Below are positions 1-8,500 of a stretch of 64,000 nt of DNA, one piece after another. The notes below the pieces were generated by a model that was not told where the DNA came from, ran no database searches, and saw only the letters and a list, made by a program, of their open reading frames with translations. Position numbers and translations under genes: made by a program. Position 1 is the stretch's first letter, and each line of letters opens with the position of its first letter. Source of the stretch: Rheinheimera pacifica (GTDB lineage: Bacteria > Pseudomonadota > Gammaproteobacteria > Enterobacterales > Alteromonadaceae); contig NZ_JANUEM010000001.1 of the NCBI RefSeq assembly GCF_024809855.1, forward strand, positions 496,001 to 560,000, written 5' to 3'.

Positions 1-121
1 CTTAACGACAAAAATGAGCCAGTTGGCTAATGCTCTGGCGCAGATAAGTTCAATTTACTGTTTCTGAGCATCGCATTTGCCATTAGAATGGCGGCTTATT
101 TCAGTTGCCCGATGGTATTAA

Positions 122-1945
122 GTGATAGACGTTCTGCTACCCCTGTTAAAACAAGCCTTTGGTTACAGCGAATTCCGTGACGGCCAACTGGATGTGATCC
201 AGGCAGCCTTACAGGGGCAGGACAGCTTTGTGCTGATGCCAACCGGCGGCGGTAAATCGCTGTGCTATCAATTACCGGCATTATTGCTGCCACAAATCAC
301 CTTAGTGGTATCCCCGCTGATGTCACTGATGAAAGATCAGGTTGATGCTCTGCAGACTAACGGTATTGCCGCTGAGTTTATTAACAGCAGCCAAAGCCGT
401 GAAGAAATACTACAAATATTTGCCCGGCTACGCCGGGGTGAACTCAAGCTGCTATATGTAGCGCCCGAGCGCCTGTTACAACCGCAATTTCTCGACCGCC
501 TGCAAGATTTGGGCGTCAGCCTGTTTGCCATTGATGAAGCGCACTGTATTTCACAGTGGGGCCACGATTTCCGGCCAGACTATATGGCACTAGCCCTGCT
601 AAAACAGCGGTTCCCGGCGGTACCGGTAATGGCCTTAACCGCTACAGCAGACGGCGCCACACGCCAGGATATTTTGCAACAGCTGAACCTGCAGCAACCC
701 CTGGTGCATCTGGGTAGCTTTGACCGGCCGAATATCCGTTACACCGTACAGGAGAAATTCCGCCCGGTGGAACAACTGGTCGGTTACCTGCAACAGCAGG
801 ATGGCGCCAGCGGCATAGTATATTGCGGCTCAAGGCGCAAAGTAGATGAACTGACCGAACAACTAAAACAGCGTGGCTTTAACGCTGCCGCTTACCATGC
901 CGGCCTTAGCAGCGACGAGCGCAATAAAGTGCAGGATGCCTTTAAGCGCGACGATTATCAGTTGATTATTGCCACTGTCGCCTTTGGCATGGGGGTAAAT
1001 AAATCGAATATCCGTTATGTGGTGCACTTTGAGCTGCCACGCACCATTGAAGCTTATTATCAGGAAACCGGCCGCGCCGGGCGTGACGGTGTAGCCGCCG
1101 AAGCCATGCTGTTATTTGACCCGGCCGATATAGGCCGGATGAAGCGCTGGTTGGATGCCGAAGAAAACGCCCAGCGCGCTGAAGTAACCTGGCAGCGCTT
1201 TTTAGCTATGGCCGCCTTTGCCGAAGCGCAAACCTGCCGCCGCCTGGTATTGCTGAACTACTTCGGCGAAGCCCGGCAAACCCGCTGTGGCAACTGCGAT
1301 ATTTGTTTGCAGCCACCACAGCAATTTAACGGCACTGAGTTGGCGCAAAAAGCACTGTCTTGTGTTTACCGGGTTGGCCAGAGTTTTGGTATGCACCATG
1401 TTATAGACGTACTGCGCGGCGGCCAAAGCCAAAAAGTGCTGGAGCTGGGCCACGACAAACTGTCAACCTGGGGCATTGGTAAAGAATTAAGCCATGATTA
1501 CTGGCTGAGTATTTTGCGTCAGCTCATTCATTTTGGTTTATTGCAACAGGATATTACCGCTCATTCGGTATTAAAACTGCAACCAGCCGCCCGTCCGGTA
1601 CTGCGTGGTGACACTGAATTGTCACTGGCTGTACCCAGGCTGCAAAGCGTAAAACGCGAACCCGAGCGCCTGAGCAAACAACAATACGACCGGGCTTTAT
1701 TTGCCAGGCTTAAAGCACTGCGTAAAAATATTGCCCAGCGCGATGATGTACCACCTTTTGTGGTATTCAGTGATGCCAGCTTAATTGAAATGTGCCAGCA
1801 ATTGCCAACAGACAACCGCAGCCTGCTGGCAATATCAGGCGTTGGCCAGACAAAGCTGGCCCGTTATGGAACTGACTTTATTGATGAGATCAGTGATTAT
1901 CTGGCAGCAGATAATCAGCCGCCGGCCGGTAAGCTGGCAAAATAA
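122..1945 (+). CDS. recQ: ATP-dependent DNA helicase RecQ
   Basis: A 3'-5' superfamily 2 DNA helicase of recombination and replication-fork repair, 607 aa, the usual RecQ length. The helicase core carries Walker A TGGGKS at residues 41-46 and DEAH at 138-141, followed by the RecQ aromatic-rich loop ([14 protein letters not shown]). A helicase C domain ends in the [10 protein letters not shown] motif. The zinc-binding region has the expected cysteines around residues 370-395 (CRR...CGNCDIC), then a winged helix and a C-terminal HRDC domain from about residue 525. The start is a GTG with no strong Shine-Dalgarno. The 3' end overlaps the convergent cytochrome c gene by 31 bases. Confidence 0.97.
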   Translation: MIDVLLPLLKQAFGYSEFRDGQLDVIQAALQGQDSFVLMPTGGGKSLCYQLPALLLPQITLVVSPLMSLMKDQVDALQTNGIAAEFINSSQSREEILQIFARLRRGELKLLYVAPERLLQPQFLDRLQDLGVSLFAIDEAHCISQWGHDFRPDYMALALLKQRFPAVPVMALTATADGATRQDILQQLNLQQPLVHLGSFDRPNIRYTVQEKFRPVEQLVGYLQQQDGASGIVYCGSRRKVDELTEQLKQRGFNAAAYHAGLSSDERNKVQDAFKRDDYQLIIATVAFGMGVNKSNIRYVVHFELPRTIEAYYQETGRAGRDGVAAEAMLLFDPADIGRMKRWLDAEENAQRAEVTWQRFLAMAAFAEAQTCRRLVLLNYFGEARQTRCGNCDICLQPPQQFNGTELAQKALSCVYRVGQSFGMHHVIDVLRGGQSQKVLELGHDKLSTWGIGKELSHDYWLSILRQLIHFGLLQQDITAHSVLKLQPAARPVLRGDTELSLAVPRLQSVKREPERLSKQQYDRALFARLKALRKNIAQRDDVPPFVVFSDASLIEMCQQLPTDNRSLLAISGVGQTKLARYGTDFIDEISDYLAADNQPPAGKLAK

Positions 1946-2220
1946 GCGGCAATATTCGCCACATCAGCATCGGTTAAACCTGAAGCCATCGGTGACATAA
2001 TCGGGTTTTTCCGCTCGCCATCACGGTAAGCCTTAATAGAGCTTTCCAGATATTTTACTTTTTGCCCGGCCAGATTAGGGTAATCAGGAATAATCGAAAT
2101 ACCATTCGCGCCGTGACAAGCTGCGCACACTGCAGCTTTGGCCTTACCGGCAGCGATGTCAGCTGCACTGGCTGATCCTGCCAGCAACAAAAGCCCACAC
2201 ATCAGTATGTTTAGTTTCAT
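1915..2220 (-). CDS. Small periplasmic class I cytochrome c
   Basis: A 101-aa exported monohaem cytochrome c of the c553/c5 type, an electron carrier in the periplasm. Residues 1-20 form a signal peptide ending in SASAA. The haem-binding motif CAACH is at residues 32-36, and Met75 or Met78 in the [11 protein letters not shown] segment is the likely sixth ligand. The ATG at 2220 is preferred over one four codons upstream because GGGAA sits five bases before it. The gene stands alone, runs into the 3' end of recQ and has an FNR-like box upstream, so it may feed a terminal oxidase under low oxygen (inference). Confidence 0.9.
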   Translation of the reverse strand: MKLNILMCGLLLLAGSASAADIAAGKAKAAVCAACHGANGISIIPDYPNLAGQKVKYLESSIKAYRDGERKNPIMSPMASGLTDADVANIAAYFASLPAGG

Positions 2221-2244
2221 AAAATTTCCCATGTTGTTGTTTTC

Positions 2245-2279
2245 TTATCTAGTTATAACCTAAGTTTCGGCTGGCTCAA
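2245..2279 (-). promoter_or_regulatory. Candidate promoter of the cytochrome c gene
   Basis: On the minus strand a TTGAGC (2279-2274) and a TATAAC (2257-2252) are 16 bases apart, a fair sigma-70 match. Transcription would begin near 2245, about 25 bases before the ATG. The FNR-like box at 2301-2314 would then be centred about 62 bases upstream, the classic class I activator position. Confidence 0.45.
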
Positions 2280-2300
2280 ACCGGATAAACTAACCTTTAG

Positions 2301-2314
2301 CTGATCCGCATCAA
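2301..2314. promoter_or_regulatory. FNR/EtrA/Anr-like binding site
   Basis: CTGATCCGCATCAA matches the FNR consensus TTGAT-N4-ATCAA at nine of ten defined bases. It lies between the cytochrome c gene (leftward) and the DISM/GGDEF/EAL gene (rightward). Its distance from the candidate cytochrome promoter fits class I activation. A second FNR-like box precedes the cytochrome bd operon. Confidence 0.5.
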
Positions 2315-2417
2315 AACCACGGTAAACAATGTTTTTTGCTGACACCATAGCACAGCATATGTTACTGTTCACCGCTCATTTCATTAACATTTCAACCTGC
2401 TGCGGAGAAAGCTGTCA

Positions 2418-5282
2418 GTGAGAACAGGCACTTACTGCTTATTGCTATTGATCTGGCTGTGTACCCTGCCTGCCCATGCATTTCATGCTGAAGTTAACAT
2501 GCTACACAGCCCGCTGCCAGAACAGCAGCGCCTGCAGCAGGTTTATTTTCAGGTTACGCCGTTGCAACTGGGTTTGGACGATATCCTGGCAGATCCGGAA
2601 AAACAGCATGCATTTAGCTTACTTGCGCCCTCGCAGCAGATTTTATTTACAGAGCATCAGGTAGTATGGATGTTTGCCCGCCTGCAGAACAACAGCCATC
2701 TGCCCCGCCAGGTAGTACTGGAATATGACTTTCCGTTGGCAGATAAAATTGAAATTTACCAGCGTAACAGACAAACACAAGATGTCCGCCTGCTGAGCCG
2801 CTCAGGCAACGATTACCCCTACACAGAACGTGCCTTGCCCTATCGCAGTTATGCTGTCAGCCTGAACCTCGCCGCGCACGAACAAGCCGATATTTTTATC
2901 CGCGTACAGGACGCCGCTCTAGTACCCAGTGACTTATTGCTGTGGCGTTATAACAGCTTTATTGCTTACACCCAAAAAAGTGCCATTCTGGATGGCCTGC
3001 TACAAGGCATATTATTGCTGCTGGCATTTTACAACCTGGTACAATTTTTCCGCTTAAAAGCGAAAAACTATCTGTACTACAGTGCTTTTTTTGTCAGCTT
3101 TGCGCTGGTTATTGCCGTACTTAACGGCATGGCTTTTGCCATGCTGTGGCCTGGCCATCCGGAAGTTAATCAGGCTATTTTATATATCAGTGTCGGTACA
3201 GCGCTCTTGTGCCTGAACTTATTTATTCACCACGCACTACAGCATTTATATACACCCTTGTGGCGCTGGCTGAGCCACGCCAGCAGCTTTGCCGCTATGT
3301 TGCTGTTATTCAGCCCGTTATATGCCTCAGGCCAGTACCGGCTGTTGTTATTGTTTCTGGCTTTGGGCTGGGTACTTGGCAGTAATATTATATTGGCGGT
3401 GCGCTTCACGCTGGCTGGCCAGCCACAAGCCCGTTCTTTTGTCTGGGCTTGTGTGTTTACATTGTGCACTGCGCTGTTACTGACGCTAAGCCAGGCGGGT
3501 TATCTAAACACCGGCTTTGACTGGCTATACCTGCTGCAATTATTAATGTTATTCAGCCTGGCATTAACCAGCTTTGGTTTGCAAAAAATACCGCGCCACA
3601 GTGACGCAAGCAGCTTAAGCATGAGCCAGTTACAGCAATACCATGATATTTTTCATAACGCTGTTGAGGGTATGTTTACCACCACTTTGGATGGCAAACT
3701 GTTAAACGCCAACAATGCCCTGCTGAATATTCTCGGATACAACACGCTGGATGAACTGAAACGTGCCGTGAGCGACAGCGGTATGGCACGTTTTTATGCC
3801 GACCCGGCCGAGCGGCAAATGCTGGTGCAGCAATTGGAGCTTGGCAACAACAAAAGCTTTGAAATTCAGGGCTTACGTGCCGATAACAGCCCGTTCTGGG
3901 CCTTGATGTCGGCACGGCTGGCGCGCTCAGTGCATAATCGCGATGCTTTCGTACATGGCTCTGTTATTGATATTACCGAACAAAAACTGGCCCACGAGCA
4001 GTTAGCCTATCTGGCTAACCACGACAGCCTTACCGCACTTTACAACCGTTTTTACTTTGAACAGCAGCTACAGGCATTGTGCCAGCAAGGCGGCGCTACC
4101 GCTGGCTGCATGCTGTATATTGATATTGATCAGTTTAAACTTATCAACAACAATTGCAGCCATAGTGCAGGTGATGCGTTACTGAAACAACTGAGCGAAG
4201 TGTTTAAACGTGCCCTTGGCCGCAACGGCCCGCTGGCCAGGCTAGACAGCGACGAATTTGGTGTTTTGTTAACCGGTAAAAATGCTAATGAAGCTTTTGC
4301 CCTGGCCTACCGTGTGCTGGATGCCGTAAAAGAGTTCCGTTTTATCTGGCAAGACAGCATTTACCCCATCAGTGCCAGTATTGGCATAGCTGAAATCAGC
4401 GGCAGCAATATTGTTGCCGATGATGTGATTAAACAGGCCGATGCCGCCTGCAGTATCGCCAAAGACAAAGGTCGCAACCGCATTCAACTATTTGACAGCA
4501 ACGATCTGGAAACCCAGCGCCATCAGGCAGAAATGCAATGGGTTGCACAACTGCGTGATGCGATAGCACAAGACCGCTTTGTGCTATACCAACAGCCCAT
4601 TCAGGCATTAAAACAACCTGGCAGTGGCATGCATTACGAAGTGCTGTTACGTCTGCAAGGAGAAGACGACAACCTTATCGGGCCGGGTAGCTTCCTGAGC
4701 TCTGCCGAACGTTTTGGTTTGATGCCGCAAATCGACCTCTGGGTTATCCGCCATTACTTCCGCTGGTTACAGCAAAACCCTCAGCATCTGCAACAACTGG
4801 AGCTTTGCTGTATTAATGTGTCTGGCAGCTCGCTGGTTGACAGTGGCTTTAAAGAGCAGGTGCAGCAACTATTTACTGACTATCAAATTCCTTATCAGCA
4901 TATCTGCTTTGAAATCACTGAAAGTGTGGCCATTGTTAATTTACAAAACACACTAAGCTTTATTCAGTTTTTTCGGGGCCAGGGCTGCTTATTTGCCCTG
5001 GATGATTTTGGCAGCGGCTTTTCATCTTACAGCTACCTGAAGCACTTTCCGGCCGATTTTATTAAGATTGACGGTCACTTCGTGCGTGACTTGCTGGACG
5101 ACCAATACGATAAAGCTATAGTAAAATCTATTCACGAGGTAGCTAAAGCCGTAGGTATGCGAACGGTTGCAGAATATGTTGAAACTCAGGCCGTATGCGA
5201 CGCCCTTCAACTATTGGGCATTGATTATGTGCAAGGCTATGCCATAGCCAGGCCAATGCCCTTACTGGCGTTATCCGGTTAA
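2418..5282 (+). CDS. 7TMR-DISM sensor with PAS, degenerate GGDEF and EAL domains
   Basis: A 954-aa membrane c-di-GMP signalling protein. After a signal peptide (about 1-22) comes a periplasmic 7TMR-DISMED2-like sensor domain to about residue 170, seven hydrophobic segments to about 390 and a PAS domain at about 405-525. The GGDEF domain has DSDEF (610-614) instead of GGDEF, so cyclase activity is unlikely. The EAL domain keeps EVL at 741-743, EITES near 832 and DDFGSG from 862, so it probably hydrolyses c-di-GMP. The GTG start is preceded by GGAG ten bases upstream. It stands alone, with an FNR-like box in the upstream region it shares with the cytochrome c gene. Confidence 0.93.
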   Translation: MRTGTYCLLLLIWLCTLPAHAFHAEVNMLHSPLPEQQRLQQVYFQVTPLQLGLDDILADPEKQHAFSLLAPSQQILFTEHQVVWMFARLQNNSHLPRQVVLEYDFPLADKIEIYQRNRQTQDVRLLSRSGNDYPYTERALPYRSYAVSLNLAAHEQADIFIRVQDAALVPSDLLLWRYNSFIAYTQKSAILDGLLQGILLLLAFYNLVQFFRLKAKNYLYYSAFFVSFALVIAVLNGMAFAMLWPGHPEVNQAILYISVGTALLCLNLFIHHALQHLYTPLWRWLSHASSFAAMLLLFSPLYASGQYRLLLLFLALGWVLGSNIILAVRFTLAGQPQARSFVWACVFTLCTALLLTLSQAGYLNTGFDWLYLLQLLMLFSLALTSFGLQKIPRHSDASSLSMSQLQQYHDIFHNAVEGMFTTTLDGKLLNANNALLNILGYNTLDELKRAVSDSGMARFYADPAERQMLVQQLELGNNKSFEIQGLRADNSPFWALMSARLARSVHNRDAFVHGSVIDITEQKLAHEQLAYLANHDSLTALYNRFYFEQQLQALCQQGGATAGCMLYIDIDQFKLINNNCSHSAGDALLKQLSEVFKRALGRNGPLARLDSDEFGVLLTGKNANEAFALAYRVLDAVKEFRFIWQDSIYPISASIGIAEISGSNIVADDVIKQADAACSIAKDKGRNRIQLFDSNDLETQRHQAEMQWVAQLRDAIAQDRFVLYQQPIQALKQPGSGMHYEVLLRLQGEDDNLIGPGSFLSSAERFGLMPQIDLWVIRHYFRWLQQNPQHLQQLELCCINVSGSSLVDSGFKEQVQQLFTDYQIPYQHICFEITESVAIVNLQNTLSFIQFFRGQGCLFALDDFGSGFSSYSYLKHFPADFIKIDGHFVRDLLDDQYDKAIVKSIHEVAKAVGMRTVAEYVETQAVCDALQLLGIDYVQGYAIARPMPLLALSG

Positions 5283-5406
5283 CCCTAATTATATTTCTCA
5301 GCGCCTATTGCTGACAGATTGAACAACTCAGTACAATGGCGCTGCAACATTTCGTTGCTCCTTAACAGGCAAACCCAAATTAATAGTTATTTCGTTCGGA
5401 GTCTTT

Positions 5407-6012
5407 ATGCAACGGCTGCGTGAATTATCGCGTCGTGTTGAGGCTGTGTATGGCGAAATAGCGGAAACATTTTCAGCATATCAGCAACAGCGCGGCTTAA
5501 ATTGCCGTTCTGGCTGTGGTGAATGCTGTTTGCAACCGACGATAGAAGCGACGGTGCTGGAAATGATGCCGCTGGCATTACACTTGTTTGATCAAGGTAA
5601 AGCAGAACAAACACTGACACAACTCGAAGAGTTAACAGAGCCTCAGGGCTGTTTTTTTTATCAAAAGCTGTCATTTGACGGCAAACAGGGCCAGTGCAGT
5701 GTATACCAGCAGCGCCCCAGCATTTGCCGCTTGTTTGGCGCTTCAGGCTATCGCGACAAACAGGGTAAAACCTCTTTGTCGGTGTGTAAGGTTATTAAAA
5801 CTGACCGGGCACAACCCTATCAGGACACACTGATCGCAATGGAGTCTGATCCACCGCCGATGATGATTATGGCCAAAGAGCAGGTAAACGAGCTGGACTA
5901 TGAGCTGGGTAAACAACATTTACCCATTAATGATGCCTTGCAGCAGGCACTTGAAAGAGTGTTATTTAAAGCCTGGTATAGTGGCATGAACGACGATCAG
6001 CAGATTGCATAG
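5407..6012 (+). CDS. YkgJ-family cysteine-cluster protein
   Basis: A 201-aa cytoplasmic protein of the YkgJ/CxxCxxCC family, predicted to chelate iron or zinc; its cellular role is unknown. The diagnostic cluster is Cys33, Cys37, Cys40 and Cys41, followed by a GCFFY cysteine near 67 and the paired cysteines of CSVYQQRPSICR. An ATG with CGGAG seven bases upstream sets the start. It has no operon partner and faces the dehydrogenase gene convergently across a strong hairpin. Confidence 0.87.
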   Translation: MQRLRELSRRVEAVYGEIAETFSAYQQQRGLNCRSGCGECCLQPTIEATVLEMMPLALHLFDQGKAEQTLTQLEELTEPQGCFFYQKLSFDGKQGQCSVYQQRPSICRLFGASGYRDKQGKTSLSVCKVIKTDRAQPYQDTLIAMESDPPPMMIMAKEQVNELDYELGKQHLPINDALQQALERVLFKAWYSGMNDDQQIA

Positions 6013-6023
6013 CGCCGGATTTA

Positions 6024-6047
6024 ACAGCAGCCAGATTTGGCTGCTGT
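6024..6047. terminator. Hairpin between convergent genes
   Basis: A perfect 10-bp stem (6024-6033 with 6038-6047, arm ACAGCAGCCA) closes on a four-base loop GATT. It lies between the stop codons of the convergent YkgJ and dehydrogenase genes, where a two-way terminator would be expected. Neither side has a good T-tract, so termination is not certain. Confidence 0.45.
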
Positions 6048-6078
6048 CCTGATGGGGCTGTTGTATAGTCGAAACCCG

Positions 6079-7101
6079 TTAGTTCCAGCCTTCCAGTACC
6101 ACTTTACCAATAGCAGTACCGCTTTCCAGCAGCAAATGAGCCTGACGCAAATTACCGGCATTAATAGTACCCATCGTTTGCTTTAGCGTGGTTTTTATCT
6201 GGCCTTGCTGAATAAGCCTGGCCAAATCAGTTAGCAACTGATGCTGCGCATTCATATCCGGCGTACCAAACATGGCGCGGGTAAACATAAACTCCCAGTG
6301 CAGCGAAATACTTTTTTGCTTAAGCGGCATAATATCCAGGCCATCCACCGGATCATCTATCAGGGCCAGCTTGCCCTGTGGCGCCAGCAGTTGCACCAGC
6401 TCAGCGTAATGCTGGTCGGTATGGGTTAAACTGGCAACATGGCTGACACAGCTTAAATCAAGAGCTTTTAACTGCGGTAACAACGGCTGGCTGTGATCCA
6501 ACACATAGTGCGCCCCCAGCTCAGTAACCCATTGCTTGGTTTCCGGCCTGGATGCTGTAGCAATAATGGTTGCCGTGGTTAATTGGCGGGCCAGCTGCAC
6601 CAACACTGAGCCTACGCCACCGGCTGCACCGGTTACCAGCAACACCGGGCGCGGGTGCTTTAAACTTGGCTGCTGAATTTCCAGCCGGTCAAACAACAAC
6701 TCCCAGGCGGTAATGGCAGTTAACGGCAAGGCTGCAGCTTCAGCGTAACTTAAACTATCCGGCATCACTGCAGCCAGGCGTTCATCAACCAGTTGCAGTT
6801 CACTGTTGCTGCCAGGGCGGGTTAATGAACCGGCATAAAATACTTTATCACCCACTTTAAACAAGCTGACATCTTCGCCTACTGCTACTACTTCACCGGC
6901 GGCGTCCCAGCCCAGTACTTTGTGTTGCCCGGCTTCGGGCTGAACCCGCTTTCTGATTTTAGTATCGACCGGGTTAACCGATATTGCATGCACCCGTACC
7001 AGAATATCCTGACCACTGGCCACCGGATCGGCCAGTTCAATATCAACCAACGCTTGTGGATCGGTTGCCGGTAGTGACTGCTGATAACCTACTGCTTTCA
7101 T
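6079..7101 (-). CDS. Zinc-type alcohol dehydrogenase-like / quinone oxidoreductase family protein
   Basis: A 340-aa MDR-superfamily oxidoreductase, probably NADPH-dependent reduction of quinones or enones; the substrate is not known. The N-terminal GroES-like fold includes the NPVDTKIR segment and GWDAAGEV. The Rossmann glycine motif TGAAGGVGS lies mid-protein, and the family's C-terminal HLLLESGTAIGKVVL is present. No catalytic zinc cysteines are visible, as expected for this quinone-oxidoreductase-like branch. I start it at the ATG at 7101 (MKAVGY, with GGGAG seven bases upstream), since a longer frame would run into the regulator gene. It lies just downstream of that regulator and may be cotranscribed. 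Confidence 0.88.
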   Translation of the reverse strand: MKAVGYQQSLPATDPQALVDIELADPVASGQDILVRVHAISVNPVDTKIRKRVQPEAGQHKVLGWDAAGEVVAVGEDVSLFKVGDKVFYAGSLTRPGSNSELQLVDERLAAVMPDSLSYAEAAALPLTAITAWELLFDRLEIQQPSLKHPRPVLLVTGAAGGVGSVLVQLARQLTTATIIATASRPETKQWVTELGAHYVLDHSQPLLPQLKALDLSCVSHVASLTHTDQHYAELVQLLAPQGKLALIDDPVDGLDIMPLKQKSISLHWEFMFTRAMFGTPDMNAQHQLLTDLARLIQQGQIKTTLKQTMGTINAGNLRQAHLLLESGTAIGKVVLEGWN

Positions 7102-7129
7102 TTTTATTCTCCCAGTTTTGCCGCCTACC

Positions 7130-8500
7130 TTAATCTGCCAGTTGGTAGCGGTCAATTTTCTTTAGTAACCCCTGCCGGGATAAACCCAGTTGGCGTGCGG
7201 CCTGGCTTTTATTACCGTTACATTGCTCAAGCGCTTGTTTAATCATGCGTATTTCCAATTGCTGCACGGCCTGATCTAACAATTGTACACCTGTCTGTGT
7301 TACCACTTGTGTAGCGTCCGGTGTACCGGCTTCCGGGTGCAGCAAGCTGATATCAGCCATGCTGATCACTCCGCCCTGCGCCACTGCGGCAACGCTTTCC
7401 AGCGTGTTTTTCAGCTCGCGGATATTACCCGGCCAGTCGCGCTGTAAAAACCAGCTTAGTGCAGTGCTGTCCAGTTTTAATCGCTGGCCCTGCTGCTGCG
7501 ATAACTGCTCAAGAAAAAACTGCAGCAGTAGCGGTATATCCTGACTACGGCTGCTAAGAGCAACAGTTTCCAGCGTAATACCTTTAATGCGGTAATACAG
7601 ATCTTCCCGAAACAGGCCTTTTTGTACCAATTGTGGCAAATTAGCGTTGGTGGCAGAAATAAGCCGTAAGTCAATTTTTTGCTGCTCACGCCCGCCAACC
7701 GGGAAAAAGGTGCCTTCCTGCAGTACCCGCAACAGCTTTACCTGCATCGGTAAGGGCATTTCGCCAATTTCATCGAGAAACAAGGTGCCACCGTCAGCCA
7801 GTTTCAGCAACCCCGGCCGATCTTTATCGGCCCCGGTAAAAGCACCTTTAACATAGCCAAACAGTTCACTTTCGAGCAGGTCGGCCGGAATGGCGCCACA
7901 ATGCACAGACACAAAAGCTTGCTCTGAGCGCCGGCTGAGTTCATGCAATGCCCGCGATACCACTTCTTTACCGGTACCGGATGGCCCGGTTACCAACACC
8001 CGTACATCAGTAGGGGCAATACGCTGGATCAGCGTGCGCATAGCCTCCATCGCCGGTGATACACCAATTAAACGCTGCACTGCGTTACTGGCCTGGCGTT
8101 GTTGTTTCAACTGGCTAAGCTCTTGTTCAAGTTGATGCTTACCCAGCGCGCGCTTTATTACTACTGCCAGTAAATCAGGGTCAACCGGTTTGGCTATAAA
8201 ATCCCAGGCACCAAGCGCAATAGCATCCAGCGCCAGTTGCCGTTCGGCATGGCCAGTTAAAATAATGACCGGCCTGGCAATAAATTCCGGCAGGGCCTGT
8301 AGAGTATGCTGCGGGTTAAATTGGGGCGGTAATGATAAATCAAGCAAAATTAAGTCAGCGTCAAATTGCTGTAGTTGCTGGCGCGCCTCGGTTAAATCGG
8401 CCGTCGTGACTACCTGATAACCACTGTTTTGCAACCAGCTTTGCGCCAACTGGCGAAATGCCGGTTCGTCGTCAACCAGTAATATGCGGCCTTTATTCAT
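7130..8500 (-). CDS. Sigma-54-dependent response regulator (NtrC/PrsR-like)
   Basis: A 456-aa transcription activator that opens sigma-54 promoters. It has a receiver domain with phosphoacceptor Asp54 and conserved Lys104, an AAA+ ATPase with Walker A GPSGTGKE (172-179) and the sigma-54-contacting loop GAFTGA (219-224), and a C-terminal Fis-type helix-turn-helix (about 420-450). Its start overlaps the end of the sensor kinase by eight bases, so the two are translationally coupled. The pair resembles PrsR/PrsK of exopolysaccharide/PEP-CTERM systems, but no such genes are present here. The sigma-54 promoter before the divergent cytochrome bd operon makes that operon its likely target (inference). 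Confidence 0.95.
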   Translation of the reverse strand: MNKGRILLVDDEPAFRQLAQSWLQNSGYQVVTTADLTEARQQLQQFDADLILLDLSLPPQFNPQHTLQALPEFIARPVIILTGHAERQLALDAIALGAWDFIAKPVDPDLLAVVIKRALGKHQLEQELSQLKQQRQASNAVQRLIGVSPAMEAMRTLIQRIAPTDVRVLVTGPSGTGKEVVSRALHELSRRSEQAFVSVHCGAIPADLLESELFGYVKGAFTGADKDRPGLLKLADGGTLFLDEIGEMPLPMQVKLLRVLQEGTFFPVGGREQQKIDLRLISATNANLPQLVQKGLFREDLYYRIKGITLETVALSSRSQDIPLLLQFFLEQLSQQQGQRLKLDSTALSWFLQRDWPGNIRELKNTLESVAAVAQGGVISMADISLLHPEAGTPDATQVVTQTGVQLLDQAVQQLEIRMIKQALEQCNGNKSQAARQLGLSRQGLLKKIDRYQLAD

